A stretch of 64,000 nucleotides of DNA. Source: JAKZVK01 sp965248255 (lineage in GTDB: Bacteria; Acidobacteriota; Terriglobia; Bryobacterales; UBA6623). Below the pieces are notes generated by a model. It made no database searches. It was given only the letters and a program-made list of their open reading frames with translations, and was not told the origin of the DNA. Where the stretch lies: contig CBDFIW010000003.1 of assembly GCA_965248255.1 (NCBI GenBank), forward strand, positions 1,302,001 to 1,366,000, written 5' to 3'. This document shows positions 38,436 through 47,977 of this stretch, in pieces. The position numbers were made by a program, and so were the translations under genes. How positions within the stretch are numbered: the first letter of the stretch is position 1; each line of letters begins with the position of its first letter.

Positions 38436-39902
38436 TCAGCGCGTCAACGTGTCTTCCACGTCGGGGGGTGTGGCCTGAATCAACTCGCCGAGAGCGGGCT
38501 CGAGTTCGACAATCCTCTCGCGCATCTGCCACGCCACCGTACGGTAGGAGATGTGGCCTTTGACGCCGGAACGCACACGCGAAATATACTCCGCCTCGGC
38601 GAAGTCCATTTTGAAAAGCGACCGCATGCGCGCCGCAAACGGCAACAGGTAGTGCGAGGCATGGGGAGACATCTCGCGCAACCGGTCTCGCGCGTTTTCG
38701 GCATCGCCCAACACGGTGCGGTACTGCTCGGCCACGCCGGCTTCCTCCACCAACGGAGGCGTATCGTATCTCAGCCGTCCGGTAAACTCCTGCCGAATCT
38801 GCTGGCAGCGCCGGTGACGGTGCAAGTCGCGGTAGGCACCGATGTCGCAAACGACATCAAAGACGTAGCTGTATCCGGTGCGGAACTCCCGCAGAAGTTC
38901 ATCGCGCGGATGCCGTTCCTGTAGGGCGGCGTCCAGCACCTCTCGCCGCCTCGCAGTACTCCACCCGCTCACAACATCCAAGAGATGGCGGAAGGGCAGG
39001 TCGGTGACTGCATACAGCAACGTGGCAGCGGTTTCATCCAGAGGATCTGTCGGGCGGACGAGATCCACGTCGGGCACTTCCCCGCCCTTCTCTAGGCTCA
39101 GGTTCTGCGTCGCCCATTCCGCTACACGTTCCCGCGCCTTGGTCGAGCGCACGTCGGGATCGGCGTACCGCGCGAGCGTCGGCGCCAGGGGTTCGGACTG
39201 CTGCTGCGGGTACCAGGGGCATCCCGGCGGCTTGGCGCAGGCTTGGCGCATCTCGTCCGCCAGCTCACGTACCTCGCCGTAGCCGCTTGCGCCCAGCCGC
39301 TGGATTTGCTTTTCCAGCGTCCGAATGCTCGTGACCTGGCCGATGTTGGTCGAGATACCTAGCCACAGCAAGTAGCGCGCGACGTCAAAACCGCGGGCCG
39401 CGATCGTCCGCCGGTACGCACTCTCTTTCATCTCCTCGGGCCGGGGGTGTTTCTCTCTCAGGTGCTCGACGAGGCGCTTGTGGATATCAAGATAGGCCGC
39501 CAGCAGCCCCTCGGCGGCCCCCTGGTAGACTCTCTCGCCCTCTGTCCCAGCCAACTCGGGGGGCGCGACAATGTTCCCCTTCGAAAAGTCTTGGTAGCGC
39601 GTCGATTTGGCCTGGCCGTCCCACAGCGGCTCATCCTCAATTTCTATGGCCGCCAGTTCCGAAATGCCCTCAAAGCAAAAGATGCAGTGGCCTAGATCTG
39701 CAATCGACGCGTGCCCGTATTGGAAGTAGAAGCTCTCGAGAAACTTTTCCGAGCTGTGGCCACGCACCCAGTCCAGGCTCTGCACAATCGAGTCCGGCGA
39801 GCGGCTGTAGCGGGCCAGCGCGTAAGCACTCTTCTCCGGCGGCATCGGGGCGACGACCACGACACGCGGAGGTCTGGCTTGAGAGTCAGCGGGGTCGGAC
39901 AA
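38436..39902 (-). CDS. thyX: flavin-dependent thymidylate synthase, two ThyX domains
   Basis: ThyX makes dTMP from dUMP using FAD, NADPH and methylenetetrahydrofolate. Two ThyX-like domains lie in tandem. The first (about residues 15-235) has YGHASIADLGHCIFCFEGISELAA and WDGQAKSTRYQDF; the second (about 290-485) has VVCDIGAYRDLHRHRRCQQIRQEF, the RHR part of the signature, and SYRTVAWQMRERI. Tandem forms of about 500 residues occur in several phyla. The start is uncertain: a TATAAT on this strand (39914-39909) lies six bases before an in-frame TTG at 39902, while a longer frame begins at 39995 and an ATG occurs at 39845, inside the first strand of the fold. No thyA is visible here. Confidence 0.85.
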   Translation of the reverse strand: MSDPADSQARPPRVVVVAPMPPEKSAYALARYSRSPDSIVQSLDWVRGHSSEKFLESFYFQYGHASIADLGHCIFCFEGISELAAIEIEDEPLWDGQAKSTRYQDFSKGNIVAPPELAGTEGERVYQGAAEGLLAAYLDIHKRLVEHLREKHPRPEEMKESAYRRTIAARGFDVARYLLWLGISTNIGQVTSIRTLEKQIQRLGASGYGEVRELADEMRQACAKPPGCPWYPQQQSEPLAPTLARYADPDVRSTKARERVAEWATQNLSLEKGGEVPDVDLVRPTDPLDETAATLLYAVTDLPFRHLLDVVSGWSTARRREVLDAALQERHPRDELLREFRTGYSYVFDVVCDIGAYRDLHRHRRCQQIRQEFTGRLRYDTPPLVEEAGVAEQYRTVLGDAENARDRLREMSPHASHYLLPFAARMRSLFKMDFAEAEYISRVRSGVKGHISYRTVAWQMRERIVELEPALGELIQATPPDVEDTLTR

Positions 39903-39908
39903 CCGGAG

Positions 39909-39914
39909 ATTATA
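39909..39914 (-). promoter_or_regulatory. possible -10 box of thyX
   Basis: Perfect TATAAT on the minus strand; the -35 region (around TGGTGC) is poor. If real, transcription would start at or next to the TTG at 39902, giving a leaderless message or one starting downstream at GTG 39860 or ATG 39845. Confidence 0.35.
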
Positions 39915-40137
39915 GCGAGATTGAGGACAGCACCATCGCGGAGCGAAAACCCGTGATCCGTCCGTAAGCCTTGAACGAGCCCCACGTGCGCTCACCGCAC
40001 CCGCGTAGCGCGGGCCTTGAAGAGACGTGCTGGTTTAGCCGCTCCCAGCGAGCAGGCGTCCGTCCGGGGGCGATCTGTGTGACGTGCATTCTTTCGCGAC
40101 GTGAATTCGTTGTGCCCAGATGAGGAGAGGGTGTACT

Positions 40138-40980
40138 ATGTGCGACTGGAGGTCCGGCCTAGTAATTGAGGCGAGTCAACGAGTTTTCGCACCGTTCTAT
40201 TGGTCCCATGCGAAAAAACAGCGGAGAATTGTATTCGCCGTCTTTGTGACGCTAGTCCTGTTTGTTGCACTCCATCCAAGGGGCCAGTGGCGGATCAAAC
40301 TACTAGGCCGCAAGATCATGGGCGACGACCCCGACATCAGTTGGTACCAGATGCTCCCAAACCCGTTGAGATCGTATGTTTGGTACCCCGCACCACCTCC
40401 TCTTCCGTCACCCGTCGAGTCTCAGTCTCTCCCGATCTTTACGACAGATTGGGTTTCAGGGTACGCAACGCTCTGGGAGCAGGAGTTGGAGCACCTAGTC
40501 GGACAACCCAATGTCGCCGCACTCGAGATTGGCAGCTTCGAAGGGAGGTCCGCGATCTGGTTCTTAGGGAACGTGCTGACGCATGAGTCGTCCTCAATTA
40601 CGTGCGTCGATCCGTTCCCCGGCCGGGTAGTCGAATACTTTGACCATAACGTCCGCGTCTCGGGGCACGCGGACCGGGTTGTCAGGCTGCGAGGGATGTC
40701 GCAGCGGGTTCTGCGCACAATGGAAAGACGATACGACTTCATCTATATTGACGGCTGTCATCGTCCTGCGTGCGCCCTAGCCGACATCGTCCTGTCTTGG
40801 GACCTCCTCAAGTCCAGCGGGGTGATGATAATTGATGACTACAACGGGCGTAGTACTGCCCCCTTGCTCAAGCGCCCTGAGCTAGCTGTGGACGCTTTCC
40901 TCCAGATTTTCGAGCCTCACTACGAGCTGCGCGAGAAGGGCCACCAGGTTATTGTTCGCAAGGTAAGTGACCCCTGGTGA
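40138..40980 (+). CDS. membrane-anchored class I methyltransferase
   Basis: A 280-residue protein. The ATG at 40138 is preferred because AGGAGAGG lies eight bases upstream; an earlier ATG at 40120 overlaps that site. A single transmembrane segment (RIVFAVFVTLVLFVAL, about residues 32-48) precedes a Methyltransf_24-type Rossmann domain: SAM motif ALEIGSFEGRSAIWFL, acidic strand-2 end ITCVDPFPG, then FIYIDGCHRP and GVMIIDDYNG. Soluble relatives are found in polysaccharide and natural-product clusters; the substrate here is unknown. The membrane anchor suggests a lipid-linked or surface substrate. Confidence 0.78.
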   Translation: MCDWRSGLVIEASQRVFAPFYWSHAKKQRRIVFAVFVTLVLFVALHPRGQWRIKLLGRKIMGDDPDISWYQMLPNPLRSYVWYPAPPPLPSPVESQSLPIFTTDWVSGYATLWEQELEHLVGQPNVAALEIGSFEGRSAIWFLGNVLTHESSSITCVDPFPGRVVEYFDHNVRVSGHADRVVRLRGMSQRVLRTMERRYDFIYIDGCHRPACALADIVLSWDLLKSSGVMIIDDYNGRSTAPLLKRPELAVDAFLQIFEPHYELREKGHQVIVRKVSDPW

Positions 40981-41190
40981 CTCGAACGGACCGTGAAATA
41001 CTGCGGCTCCGCGATCGCTCCCAGCCGTCCCTCAGGACGCTCGCTTATATCAGCTCGCTTCGGCCACTCGTGATTCCCGTTCTGCCCGTGGTCGGTTCGA
41101 ACGTCAACATCCCACGGTCGTCCCCAGGCCCCACATCGGAATCCAAACGGGGACACTGCCGTTGGGACGCCTAGGGCTAGAGAGGGCGTA

Positions 41191-42548
41191 CTACGGAGGT
41201 GTCGGAGCCAAGTCGGAAATCACGATCGGAGAGCAATACGCCGGACGTGTATCTGGAGGCTCGTCAAAACAGGGGTCGATGATGTCACGGATCGCGGTGC
41301 GCAACACTTCGTGGCTTACGCTGTCCTGGTTGCAGACGATACCGGCCCCGGCGCCGTTATCGCGATAGGCGATGAAGTCCGAGGTAAAGCCCGTGATATC
41401 GCCGCCCTTGCCGTAGAGTCGGTCACTCCCGATGTTGTTGCGCCAGACCCCGAGTCCCCAGGTCGTTGTGCCAAGCAAAGGCCCGGTCGCGACATTGGCC
41501 AGCATCGCGTCCCGTGACGCCTGCGAGATGCGCGAGTTCGTGTTGATGGCGATGATCAGCCGCCCCAAATCCCCGATGGTCATCGTCCAGCCGCCAGACG
41601 GCCCCTCCCACCCGTCAAAATCGGGCGCTGCCAGCGGCGTGTTAGAGCCCGACTGAAAACCCTTCGCAAGGTTGTCCATGTGCGGCGCGCGCCAGGACGC
41701 TCCGAGGCACATGGAAATCATAGTCGGTTCGGTCGTCCCACCGTCGTTGAGCCCGATTTTTCGGAAGACGTAACTTTCATAACCGGACTCGCTGCCGGCA
41801 ACGTTGTCCACGGCCTGCCAGTCGATTGCCGCTCCGACCAGCGAGTAGCCGATATTTGAGTAGCGCGCATCGAACTGCTGCTGGAAGCCGGCGATCCTGG
41901 GCAGCGTGTCGCGGTAGGTCACAAAGGCGTGACGCGGATGAATGCCGGGATGCGGTCCTGCCGCCGCCGGCAGCGCATCCAGCGCGGCGGTGTCGAAGGG
42001 ATTCGGATCCTTCGGTACGCCCGACGCGTGGGCAAGATATTCACTGGGGGAAAAATCGGCCCATTACGGCACATCGGCGACTGGCGGATAGAGATCGACG
42101 AGCGGTCTGTCGATCAGACTCACCGGCGGTTCGGCCACGATGCCGCACTGGTTGCCTCTTCTGCCAGCTTGAGCATGGCAAGCGCGGTGACGGTCTTCGA
42201 GATCGATCCGACGTATAGCCGCGTCTGCGCGATCGCCGGCGTCCCCGGGTCAAGCAACGGACCATCAGTTGCGAACGTGTCGCCATACCCGTTGATCGTG
42301 GCGATCTGGTTCTCGCCGACCACGACGACGGCGCACGGGGGCGCACCACTGGTAGTCATGACGGTGTCCATGGCGGTGTCAATGCCACCACGGAAACGCC
42401 CTACTGCGTCCGCATCCTTGCGGGCGGTTAACGTTAGGTTTCCTGGCGGGCAGGCGCGATCCAAGTTGCTCTGTGGCGTGCAGCCCGACGTGACAAGCAG
42501 GGCCACGGCCAGAACGGGTGCCGGGCCCGCGCAAAGCGCTCGCCTCAT
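41191..42548 (-). pseudogene. class C beta-lactamase-like serine hydrolase, broken
   Basis: Starts at 42548 with a lipoprotein signal (VLAVALLVTSGC). The first part carries the nucleophile motif SISK in VGSISKTVTALAML and then leaves frame after KLAEEATS (around 42150). The next frame reads CGIVAEPPVSLIDRPLVDLYPPVADVP, then TAA (near 42064), then continues as WADFSPSEYLAHASGVP, with YSN in RYSNIGYSLVG and the GGD-type third motif in YGKGGDITGF, to the end at 41191. One frameshift and one nonsense codon separate the catalytic serine from its partners, so this copy is inactive unless the sequence is wrong. The intact family hydrolyses peptides or esters in the periplasm. Confidence 0.8.
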
Positions 42549-42909
42549 CGTTCCGCGACCGGCCTGTTGCCAGGCACGCGCGGCAAATCCCAAGTAAGGG
42601 TCATCAGTTGATCTAAACATCTCTCGTCGATCTCCGGTCTGAAAACAGAAATAGAAGGTGGATTGATTATACCCTTGCGATGGCAAGTCGAAAAACTGTG
42701 CAATCGAGCCTGACGCTAGGAATGTCAGCGCGGCTGAGCCCGCCCAAGTTGGCCTTCCGAGAGCACTCGTCCCGATGTGGCACACAGCATTGGCGTGTCA
42801 ACTTTTTGACTTTGGACGTGGAGTTAAAAGGCTCCGAAAGGGCGGACGATACGGTACTTACGGACCGAGATATCGGTCGCCGCTCAGCCAACCAAAACAG
42901 GGATTCATC
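42549..42909. other. divergent intergenic region, nothing recognised
   Basis: Lies between the broken serine hydrolase and the TonB gene, which point away from each other, so both promoters are expected here. I could not place either with confidence and saw no repeat. Confidence 0.35.
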
Positions 42910-43995
42910 GTGTTTCAAAACCTCCATTCCGTTTCCGGCCGATCGGGCCGCACGTTCGGTGCCAGTGTTGTACTGCATGTCCTGGCGGTCTTTGCGGTGG
43001 CGCTGCTCGGAACAGCCCCCCAGTCACCCTTCAACGTGACCGAGAGGTATCGCTCGGTGACGATCTTCGCTCCGGCAGGACCGCGGGTGGACGAAGTGAA
43101 AACTCCGCCGCGACGACGCGCGAGGCCCGCGGCCCCGCCACGGCGAGCACGGGTAGCACCTGCGCACCGCAAGCCCACCCCGGTGCGCAAGGCTTTAGTG
43201 GCCGATCCGCCCAAGGTGCGAATGGAACCCGCTGCCCCGCAGGCACCGGAGATCACGATACAAACACCCCCGCCTCCACCGGCCGAGCTCGAGTTGAAAA
43301 CCGGCCTATTGGCATTGGCAATCGCCGCTGACACGCCGATGGCTCCGCGCGGAAGCGTCCAAGCCGCCGGCTTCGGGAAGGCGGCCGCTTCCAAGGAAGC
43401 GCTGGCCGCTTTGAGCGTTCCCACCGGGCCCAGCGCCTTCGGGAGGGTAGGCTCTGCGACAAGCATCGGTGCTCGTTGGCGAAATGCACGATACGAACGT
43501 CCGAGGGAGGGAGCCTCCGGCTTTGGGCAGGCCCGTGCCGGGGCGAGGTTCGTGCCCCACGGGCAAGCAGCGTCGACCGGCCCGGACGCCGCCGGGTTCG
43601 ATGAGGTCAAACTCGGCGGAGGCGACCAGACGGACTCGCGCCCAGCCGAACAGGCCGGATTCGGCGAGGTGGTGTACAGCGATGATGCTGAGACCACCGT
43701 CGTCCAGCGCGACCGCGCACGCCCCTCGACGGGCGTCAAGATACTCGCAAAACCGCGGCCCAAATACACGGCCGAGGCACGCAGACTCCAGATTGAGGGA
43801 GAGGTCCGATTGGAAGTGCTGTTTGCAGCTTCGGGCGACATCGTGATATCGAAAGTCGCCCAGGGCCTCGGCCACGGGCTCGACGAGAACGCGATCGAAG
43901 CCGCGAAGAACATCCGATTCGAACCCGCCCAGCGCAACGGAGAACCAGTGGACCTGGTGGCCACGGTGTACATTCGATTCCAGCTTGCTTACTGA
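42910..43995 (+). CDS. tonB: energy transducer TonB
   Basis: A 361-residue TonB-like protein that would pass proton-motive energy from the inner membrane to receptors such as the one at 5637. The GTG at 42910 is placed just before the membrane anchor (SVVLHVLAVFAVALLG, about residues 19-34). A proline/arginine/alanine-rich periplasmic spacer follows (about 55-130), then a stretch where AGFG, AFG, SGFG, AGF and AGFG recur at residues of about 153, 176, 203, 228 and 249. The TonB C-terminal domain is at 272-361 (ILAKPRPKYTAEARRLQIEGEVRLEV). ExbB/ExbD genes are not adjacent. It is followed after 28 bases by the M48-like gene. Confidence 0.87.
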   Translation: MFQNLHSVSGRSGRTFGASVVLHVLAVFAVALLGTAPQSPFNVTERYRSVTIFAPAGPRVDEVKTPPRRRARPAAPPRRARVAPAHRKPTPVRKALVADPPKVRMEPAAPQAPEITIQTPPPPPAELELKTGLLALAIAADTPMAPRGSVQAAGFGKAAASKEALAALSVPTGPSAFGRVGSATSIGARWRNARYERPREGASGFGQARAGARFVPHGQAASTGPDAAGFDEVKLGGGDQTDSRPAEQAGFGEVVYSDDAETTVVQRDRARPSTGVKILAKPRPKYTAEARRLQIEGEVRLEVLFAASGDIVISKVAQGLGHGLDENAIEAAKNIRFEPAQRNGEPVDLVATVYIRFQLAY

Positions 43996-44023
43996 GGAAC
44001 CTGCTTACCAAGGAACCAACGTC

Positions 44024-45694
44024 ATGACCAACACCATCAAAGACCTCGTCCTCGCAGTGCTACTCACGATTGCCGCCACCACGCCGGCAGCCGCCCGCCG
44101 CACCGATCTGGTCGACCGGCTGATTGACCGCATCGTCGCCAACGAACAAGACTTCATTGAAACGATGCGTCGCTACCGCCCGGTGATCGAAACGTATCTG
44201 CAGGAGCTGGCCGACGACTCGCAGACAAATACGCCTATCCGGCGCGATCACTATATGGTAGGCAAGCTTTCCTTAGATGACAGCATCCATTACGACCAAC
44301 TGTTCGTGAGTGAAGGTTTCGACAACCCTCCGCAGAAACGGCGGCTCCTGTTCCTGCCAAAGAAGAAGTCACGTCAGAGCTACTTCATACCCGCAGGCTT
44401 CGCCCAGATGGTCCTGCCGGATGCCAGCCGCTTTACTCGCCGCACGTATCGGTTCGAGTATGTGCGCCGGGAGTTTCTCGGGGAAGTCAGAACCCTCGTC
44501 TTCGATGTAGCGCCCAAAAACAAAGGCCGTCCTGGGCGCTTTGTGGGCCGGATTTGGGTGGAAGACAAGCAGCACAAGATCGTTCGGTTCAACGGGACTT
44601 ACACCCTGGCCGTCGGCGACGCGCTGTTTTTTCACTTCGATAGTTGGCGCGTCAACGTCGCACCGGATCTATGGGTGCCCGCCTACGTCTACGTGCAGGA
44701 CGCAAATGCCCTGGGACCCGAAGGGGAGACCGTCCGATTCAAGGCGCAGACGCGTCTCTGGGGCTATAACGCCTTTCGCAGCAGCAAACTACAGGAACTG
44801 ACCGAGATTCTGGTTGCCGCAAGCCGCGAAGTCCAAGATAAAAGTGGCTCTGAAGACGTCACCCCGCTCGAAAGCCAGCGCATTTGGACCCGGCAAGCGG
44901 AAGAAAACGTCATTCACCGTCTCGAGAAGAGTGGACTGTTGGCGCCCAAGGGCGAAGTAGATGACGTGCTGAACACGGTGGTCCGTAACCTGATCGTCAC
45001 CAATAAAATCAACCTGGAAGTCACATGTCGAGTCCTACTGACGACACCGCTTGAAACCTTCTCGATCGGACAGTCCATCGTCATCAGCCGGGGTCTGATC
45101 GACGTCCTGCCGGACGAAGCCAGCCTGGCCATGGTGCTGTCGGACGAACTGGCGCACATCGCGCTCGGCCACCGCACCGAAACCATGTTCGCTTTCAGCG
45201 ATCAGACGATGTTCGAGGATTCGGAGATTCTGCAGAAGTTGCGTCTCGGGCGCGGCCAACAAGAGATCGACGAAGCCAGCCGGAAGGCGATCGAGATGCT
45301 TTCAAAGTCTCCCTACAAGGGCAAGCTCGCCAACGCCGGGCTGTTTCTCAAGGCGCTCGAGAGTCGTGCCCCCTACTTGACCCACCTCATCCAGGCAAAC
45401 TTGGGAAACCAGCTTGCCAGAGAAGGAAACCTGCTTCGAATCAGCAAGTTAGCCAGTAAAGCTCCGGATCTGGATGAAGCCAAGATGGATCAGATCGCAG
45501 CCCTACCGCTGGGGTCTCGCCTCAAGCTTGACCCGTGGACGAACACACTGCACCTGGTGAAGACGAAACCGGTCGCCTTGCTCTCAACGAGAGACAAGAT
45601 GCCTTTTGAGGTTACGCCCTTCTCCATCCATCTGACCCGGATGCAGGCCTCATTCAAAGCAGCCAAACCTACTCATACAGCCGAAGGGCGATAG
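44024..45694 (+). CDS. M48-like peptidase with altered zinc motif
   Basis: A 556-residue exported protein (signal NTIKDLVLAVLLTIAATTPAAA). Residues of about 75-255 are beta-rich (RRTYRFEYVRREFLGEVRTL, GRIWVEDKQHKIVRFNGTY), like lipoprotein-carrier domains. Residues of about 310-480 are an M48-type metalloprotease domain: INLEVTCRVLLTTPLETFSIGQSIVISRGLIDVLPDEASLAMVL in outline leads to SDELAHIALGH, where HExxH is expected. The first histidine ligand is thus Asp374, while Glu375, His378 and His383 remain. Zinc binding and catalysis are questionable, and a chaperone-like role is possible. The ATG at 44024 follows AAGGA. It is probably co-transcribed with tonB, whose stop is 28 bases upstream. 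Confidence 0.75.
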   Translation: MTNTIKDLVLAVLLTIAATTPAAARRTDLVDRLIDRIVANEQDFIETMRRYRPVIETYLQELADDSQTNTPIRRDHYMVGKLSLDDSIHYDQLFVSEGFDNPPQKRRLLFLPKKKSRQSYFIPAGFAQMVLPDASRFTRRTYRFEYVRREFLGEVRTLVFDVAPKNKGRPGRFVGRIWVEDKQHKIVRFNGTYTLAVGDALFFHFDSWRVNVAPDLWVPAYVYVQDANALGPEGETVRFKAQTRLWGYNAFRSSKLQELTEILVAASREVQDKSGSEDVTPLESQRIWTRQAEENVIHRLEKSGLLAPKGEVDDVLNTVVRNLIVTNKINLEVTCRVLLTTPLETFSIGQSIVISRGLIDVLPDEASLAMVLSDELAHIALGHRTETMFAFSDQTMFEDSEILQKLRLGRGQQEIDEASRKAIEMLSKSPYKGKLANAGLFLKALESRAPYLTHLIQANLGNQLAREGNLLRISKLASKAPDLDEAKMDQIAALPLGSRLKLDPWTNTLHLVKTKPVALLSTRDKMPFEVTPFSIHLTRMQASFKAAKPTHTAEGR

Positions 45695-45709
45695 CCCGCG
45701 CAGGACCGC

Positions 45710-47641
45710 CTATTCCTCTTCCTGCTTGCCCGCCAGCCGATTGATCACCGAGAGGTCTTCGAGCGTTGTGATGTCGCCCGACACGGTGTCGGTGGTGACG
45801 ATTTCCCGCAGCAAGCGGCGCATGATCTTGCCGCTGCGGGTCTTGGGCAGAGACTCGGTGAAGCGGATCTGTTCGGGACGGGCGAACTTGCCGATCTCGA
45901 CAGCCACCCAATCTCTGAGGACGGCGGCCATCTTGTCGTCCGCGCTTTGGCCCTCCTTCAAGGTGACGAAAGCGACAATAGCCTGCCCGGTGATCTCGTG
46001 GGGCTTGCCGATCACCGCGGCCTCGGCCACAGCTTTGTGCTTCACCAGAGCCGATTCCAACTCGGCCGTCGAGAGCCGGTGGCCGCTGACGTTCATGACG
46101 TCATCCACCCGGCCCAGCACCCAGATATACCCGTCCTTGTCGCGCCGTGCCGCGTCACCGACGAAATAAGCGCCTGGAATCTGTGAGAAGTAGGTCTTCT
46201 TGAAGCGCGGCTTGTCACGCCACAACGTGCGGAACATCGACGGCCAAGGCTCCCGCATGATGAGGTAGCCTTCGCCCCCTTTGGGAACAGGGTTACCCTC
46301 CGAGTCAACGACGTCCGCCACGATGCCCGGCAGCGGGAAGGTCGCGGACCCCGGCTTGAGCGGCGTCGCCCCCGGCAGAGGAGAGATCATGATCGACCCC
46401 GTCTCCGTCTGCCACCAGGTATCGACGATGGGACAACGCTCGCCGCCGATGTACTTGTGATACCACTCCCAGGCCGCCGGGTTGATGGGCTCACCCACGG
46501 AGCCGAGCAAGCGCAGGCTCGAGAGGTCGTGCTTCTGCGGCCATTTCTCCCCCAGCCGAATGAACGCCCGAATCGCCGTCGGTGACGTGTAGAGGATATT
46601 GATCTTGTACTTGTCGATAATCCGCCAGAATCGGTCTGGTTGGGGGAAGCCCGGCGCCCCCTCGTACATCACCGTGGTTGTCCCCACCAGCAGCGGCCCG
46701 TACACGATATAGGTGTGTCCGGTGACCCAGCCCACATCGGCCGCGCACCAGTAGGTGTCCTCTTCCTTGATGTCGAACACCCACTTCATGGTCATTTGGG
46801 CCGAGAGTTGGTACCCACCTGTGGTGTGAACGATGCCTTTCGGTTTACCGGTCGTCCCTGAGGTGTAAAGCACGTAGAGCGCGTGCTCGGAGTCCAGCTC
46901 GGCCGCCGGGCAAACCTCACTCGCGTTGGCGTCGAGATCGTCCCAATCATGGTCACGCCCTGCAACCATATTGACGTCGTTCTTGGTGCGGCGATAGACG
47001 ATGCAGTGCTTGACCTTGGGGCAGTCCTCGAGAGCGTCGTCCACTGTGTCTTTGAGCGGAACGATCTTGCCGCGACGCCAGCCGCCATCAGCCGTAATCA
47101 CGACAGTGGCCTCCAGATCGAGAAGGCGCGTCTTGAGGGCCTCGGCCGAGAAGCCCCCGAACACGACGCTATGGGTGATCCCAAGCCGTGCGCAGGCCAG
47201 CATCGCGATCGGCAGCTCCGGGATCATCGGCATATAGATGATCGACCGGCTGCCCTTGCGCAAGCCCAGACCCTTGAGGACGTTGGCGAACCGGCAGACG
47301 CGGCGGTGCAGCTCCTGGTAGGTGAGCGTTTGCATATCCCCCGGCTCGCCTTCCCAGATGATGGCGGCCTTGTTCTTACGTGCCGTCGTCAGGTGGCGGT
47401 CCAGGCAGTTGTACGACATGTTCGTCTTGGCGCCGACGAACCACTGGACGAAGGGCGGCTTCCAGTCCCGCACCTTGGTCCACTTCTTGAACCAATGCAA
47501 CTCCTGTTTGGCGAGCTTCTCCCAAAACCGCTCGGGGTTTCGCTTGGCCTGATCGTACAGCTTCTTGTAGGCCGACAGGCTCCCGACAGCGGCTAGTTTG
47601 GCGAAGTCCTTTGGCGGTTTGTACGGTTTGGCAGCAGGCAT
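45710..47641 (-). CDS. acs: acetyl-CoA synthetase
   Basis: Makes acetyl-CoA from acetate, ATP and CoA in the cytoplasm. The 643-residue length is normal. ANL-superfamily motifs in order: VLYTSGTTGKPKGI (about residues 257-270, phosphate loop), DVGWVTGHTYIVYGPL, WWQTETGS (about 425-432), GRVDDVMNVSGHRLSTAE (hinge region) and TRSGKIMRRLLRE, which holds the catalytic lysine that Pat-type acetylation usually controls. The start is supported by GGGAGG upstream. It converges with the M48-like gene with 15 bases between stops. A RAYT remnant lies immediately upstream. Nothing unusual in the protein. Confidence 0.96.
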   Translation of the reverse strand: MPAAKPYKPPKDFAKLAAVGSLSAYKKLYDQAKRNPERFWEKLAKQELHWFKKWTKVRDWKPPFVQWFVGAKTNMSYNCLDRHLTTARKNKAAIIWEGEPGDMQTLTYQELHRRVCRFANVLKGLGLRKGSRSIIYMPMIPELPIAMLACARLGITHSVVFGGFSAEALKTRLLDLEATVVITADGGWRRGKIVPLKDTVDDALEDCPKVKHCIVYRRTKNDVNMVAGRDHDWDDLDANASEVCPAAELDSEHALYVLYTSGTTGKPKGIVHTTGGYQLSAQMTMKWVFDIKEEDTYWCAADVGWVTGHTYIVYGPLLVGTTTVMYEGAPGFPQPDRFWRIIDKYKINILYTSPTAIRAFIRLGEKWPQKHDLSSLRLLGSVGEPINPAAWEWYHKYIGGERCPIVDTWWQTETGSIMISPLPGATPLKPGSATFPLPGIVADVVDSEGNPVPKGGEGYLIMREPWPSMFRTLWRDKPRFKKTYFSQIPGAYFVGDAARRDKDGYIWVLGRVDDVMNVSGHRLSTAELESALVKHKAVAEAAVIGKPHEITGQAIVAFVTLKEGQSADDKMAAVLRDWVAVEIGKFARPEQIRFTESLPKTRSGKIMRRLLREIVTTDTVSGDITTLEDLSVINRLAGKQEEE

Positions 47642-47977
47642 TCAGTTCGGCCTCCCAGGCAACGAGACATAGGCCCTCAACAGGTGGGTCGCCCCGTCCT
47701 CTGACAGAGAACCCGCGAGGGATTCAACAAATATACACCAGGGCCGATCGACCCTGCACGGCAGCGGACGCTTGTCGATCCCCGGGCCACGCCGCGTGCC
47801 CCGGCAACGGAAGCCGATGCCGGGCATCGCGACCAAGTGGACCTGGTTGCTCACCAAGCAGAATCCGGGCAGCCCGACACCGTAGCGAAGAGCGTTTTCT
47901 GCGAGCGCTTCCAGATGGAACCGCAGGTCTTCATCCGCGTGGTAAGCTGGGCACATCTCGCAAAGGAAACCGACCAT
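47642..47977 (-). pseudogene. RAYT (REP-associated Y1 transposase) remnant
   Basis: The first half contains LEALAENALRYGVGLPGFCLVSNQVHLVAMPG, close to the strand carrying the HUH motif of REP-associated tyrosine transposases (usually L-M-S-N-H-V-H-L). The first metal-binding histidine is glutamine here (NQVHL). What follows does not resemble the family and no catalytic tyrosine is visible, so only about 50 residues of a 150-250-residue enzyme survive. It lies in the divergent region between acs and the DUF1326 gene. Complete RAYTs move REP palindromes, which are frequent in this window. Confidence 0.6.
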
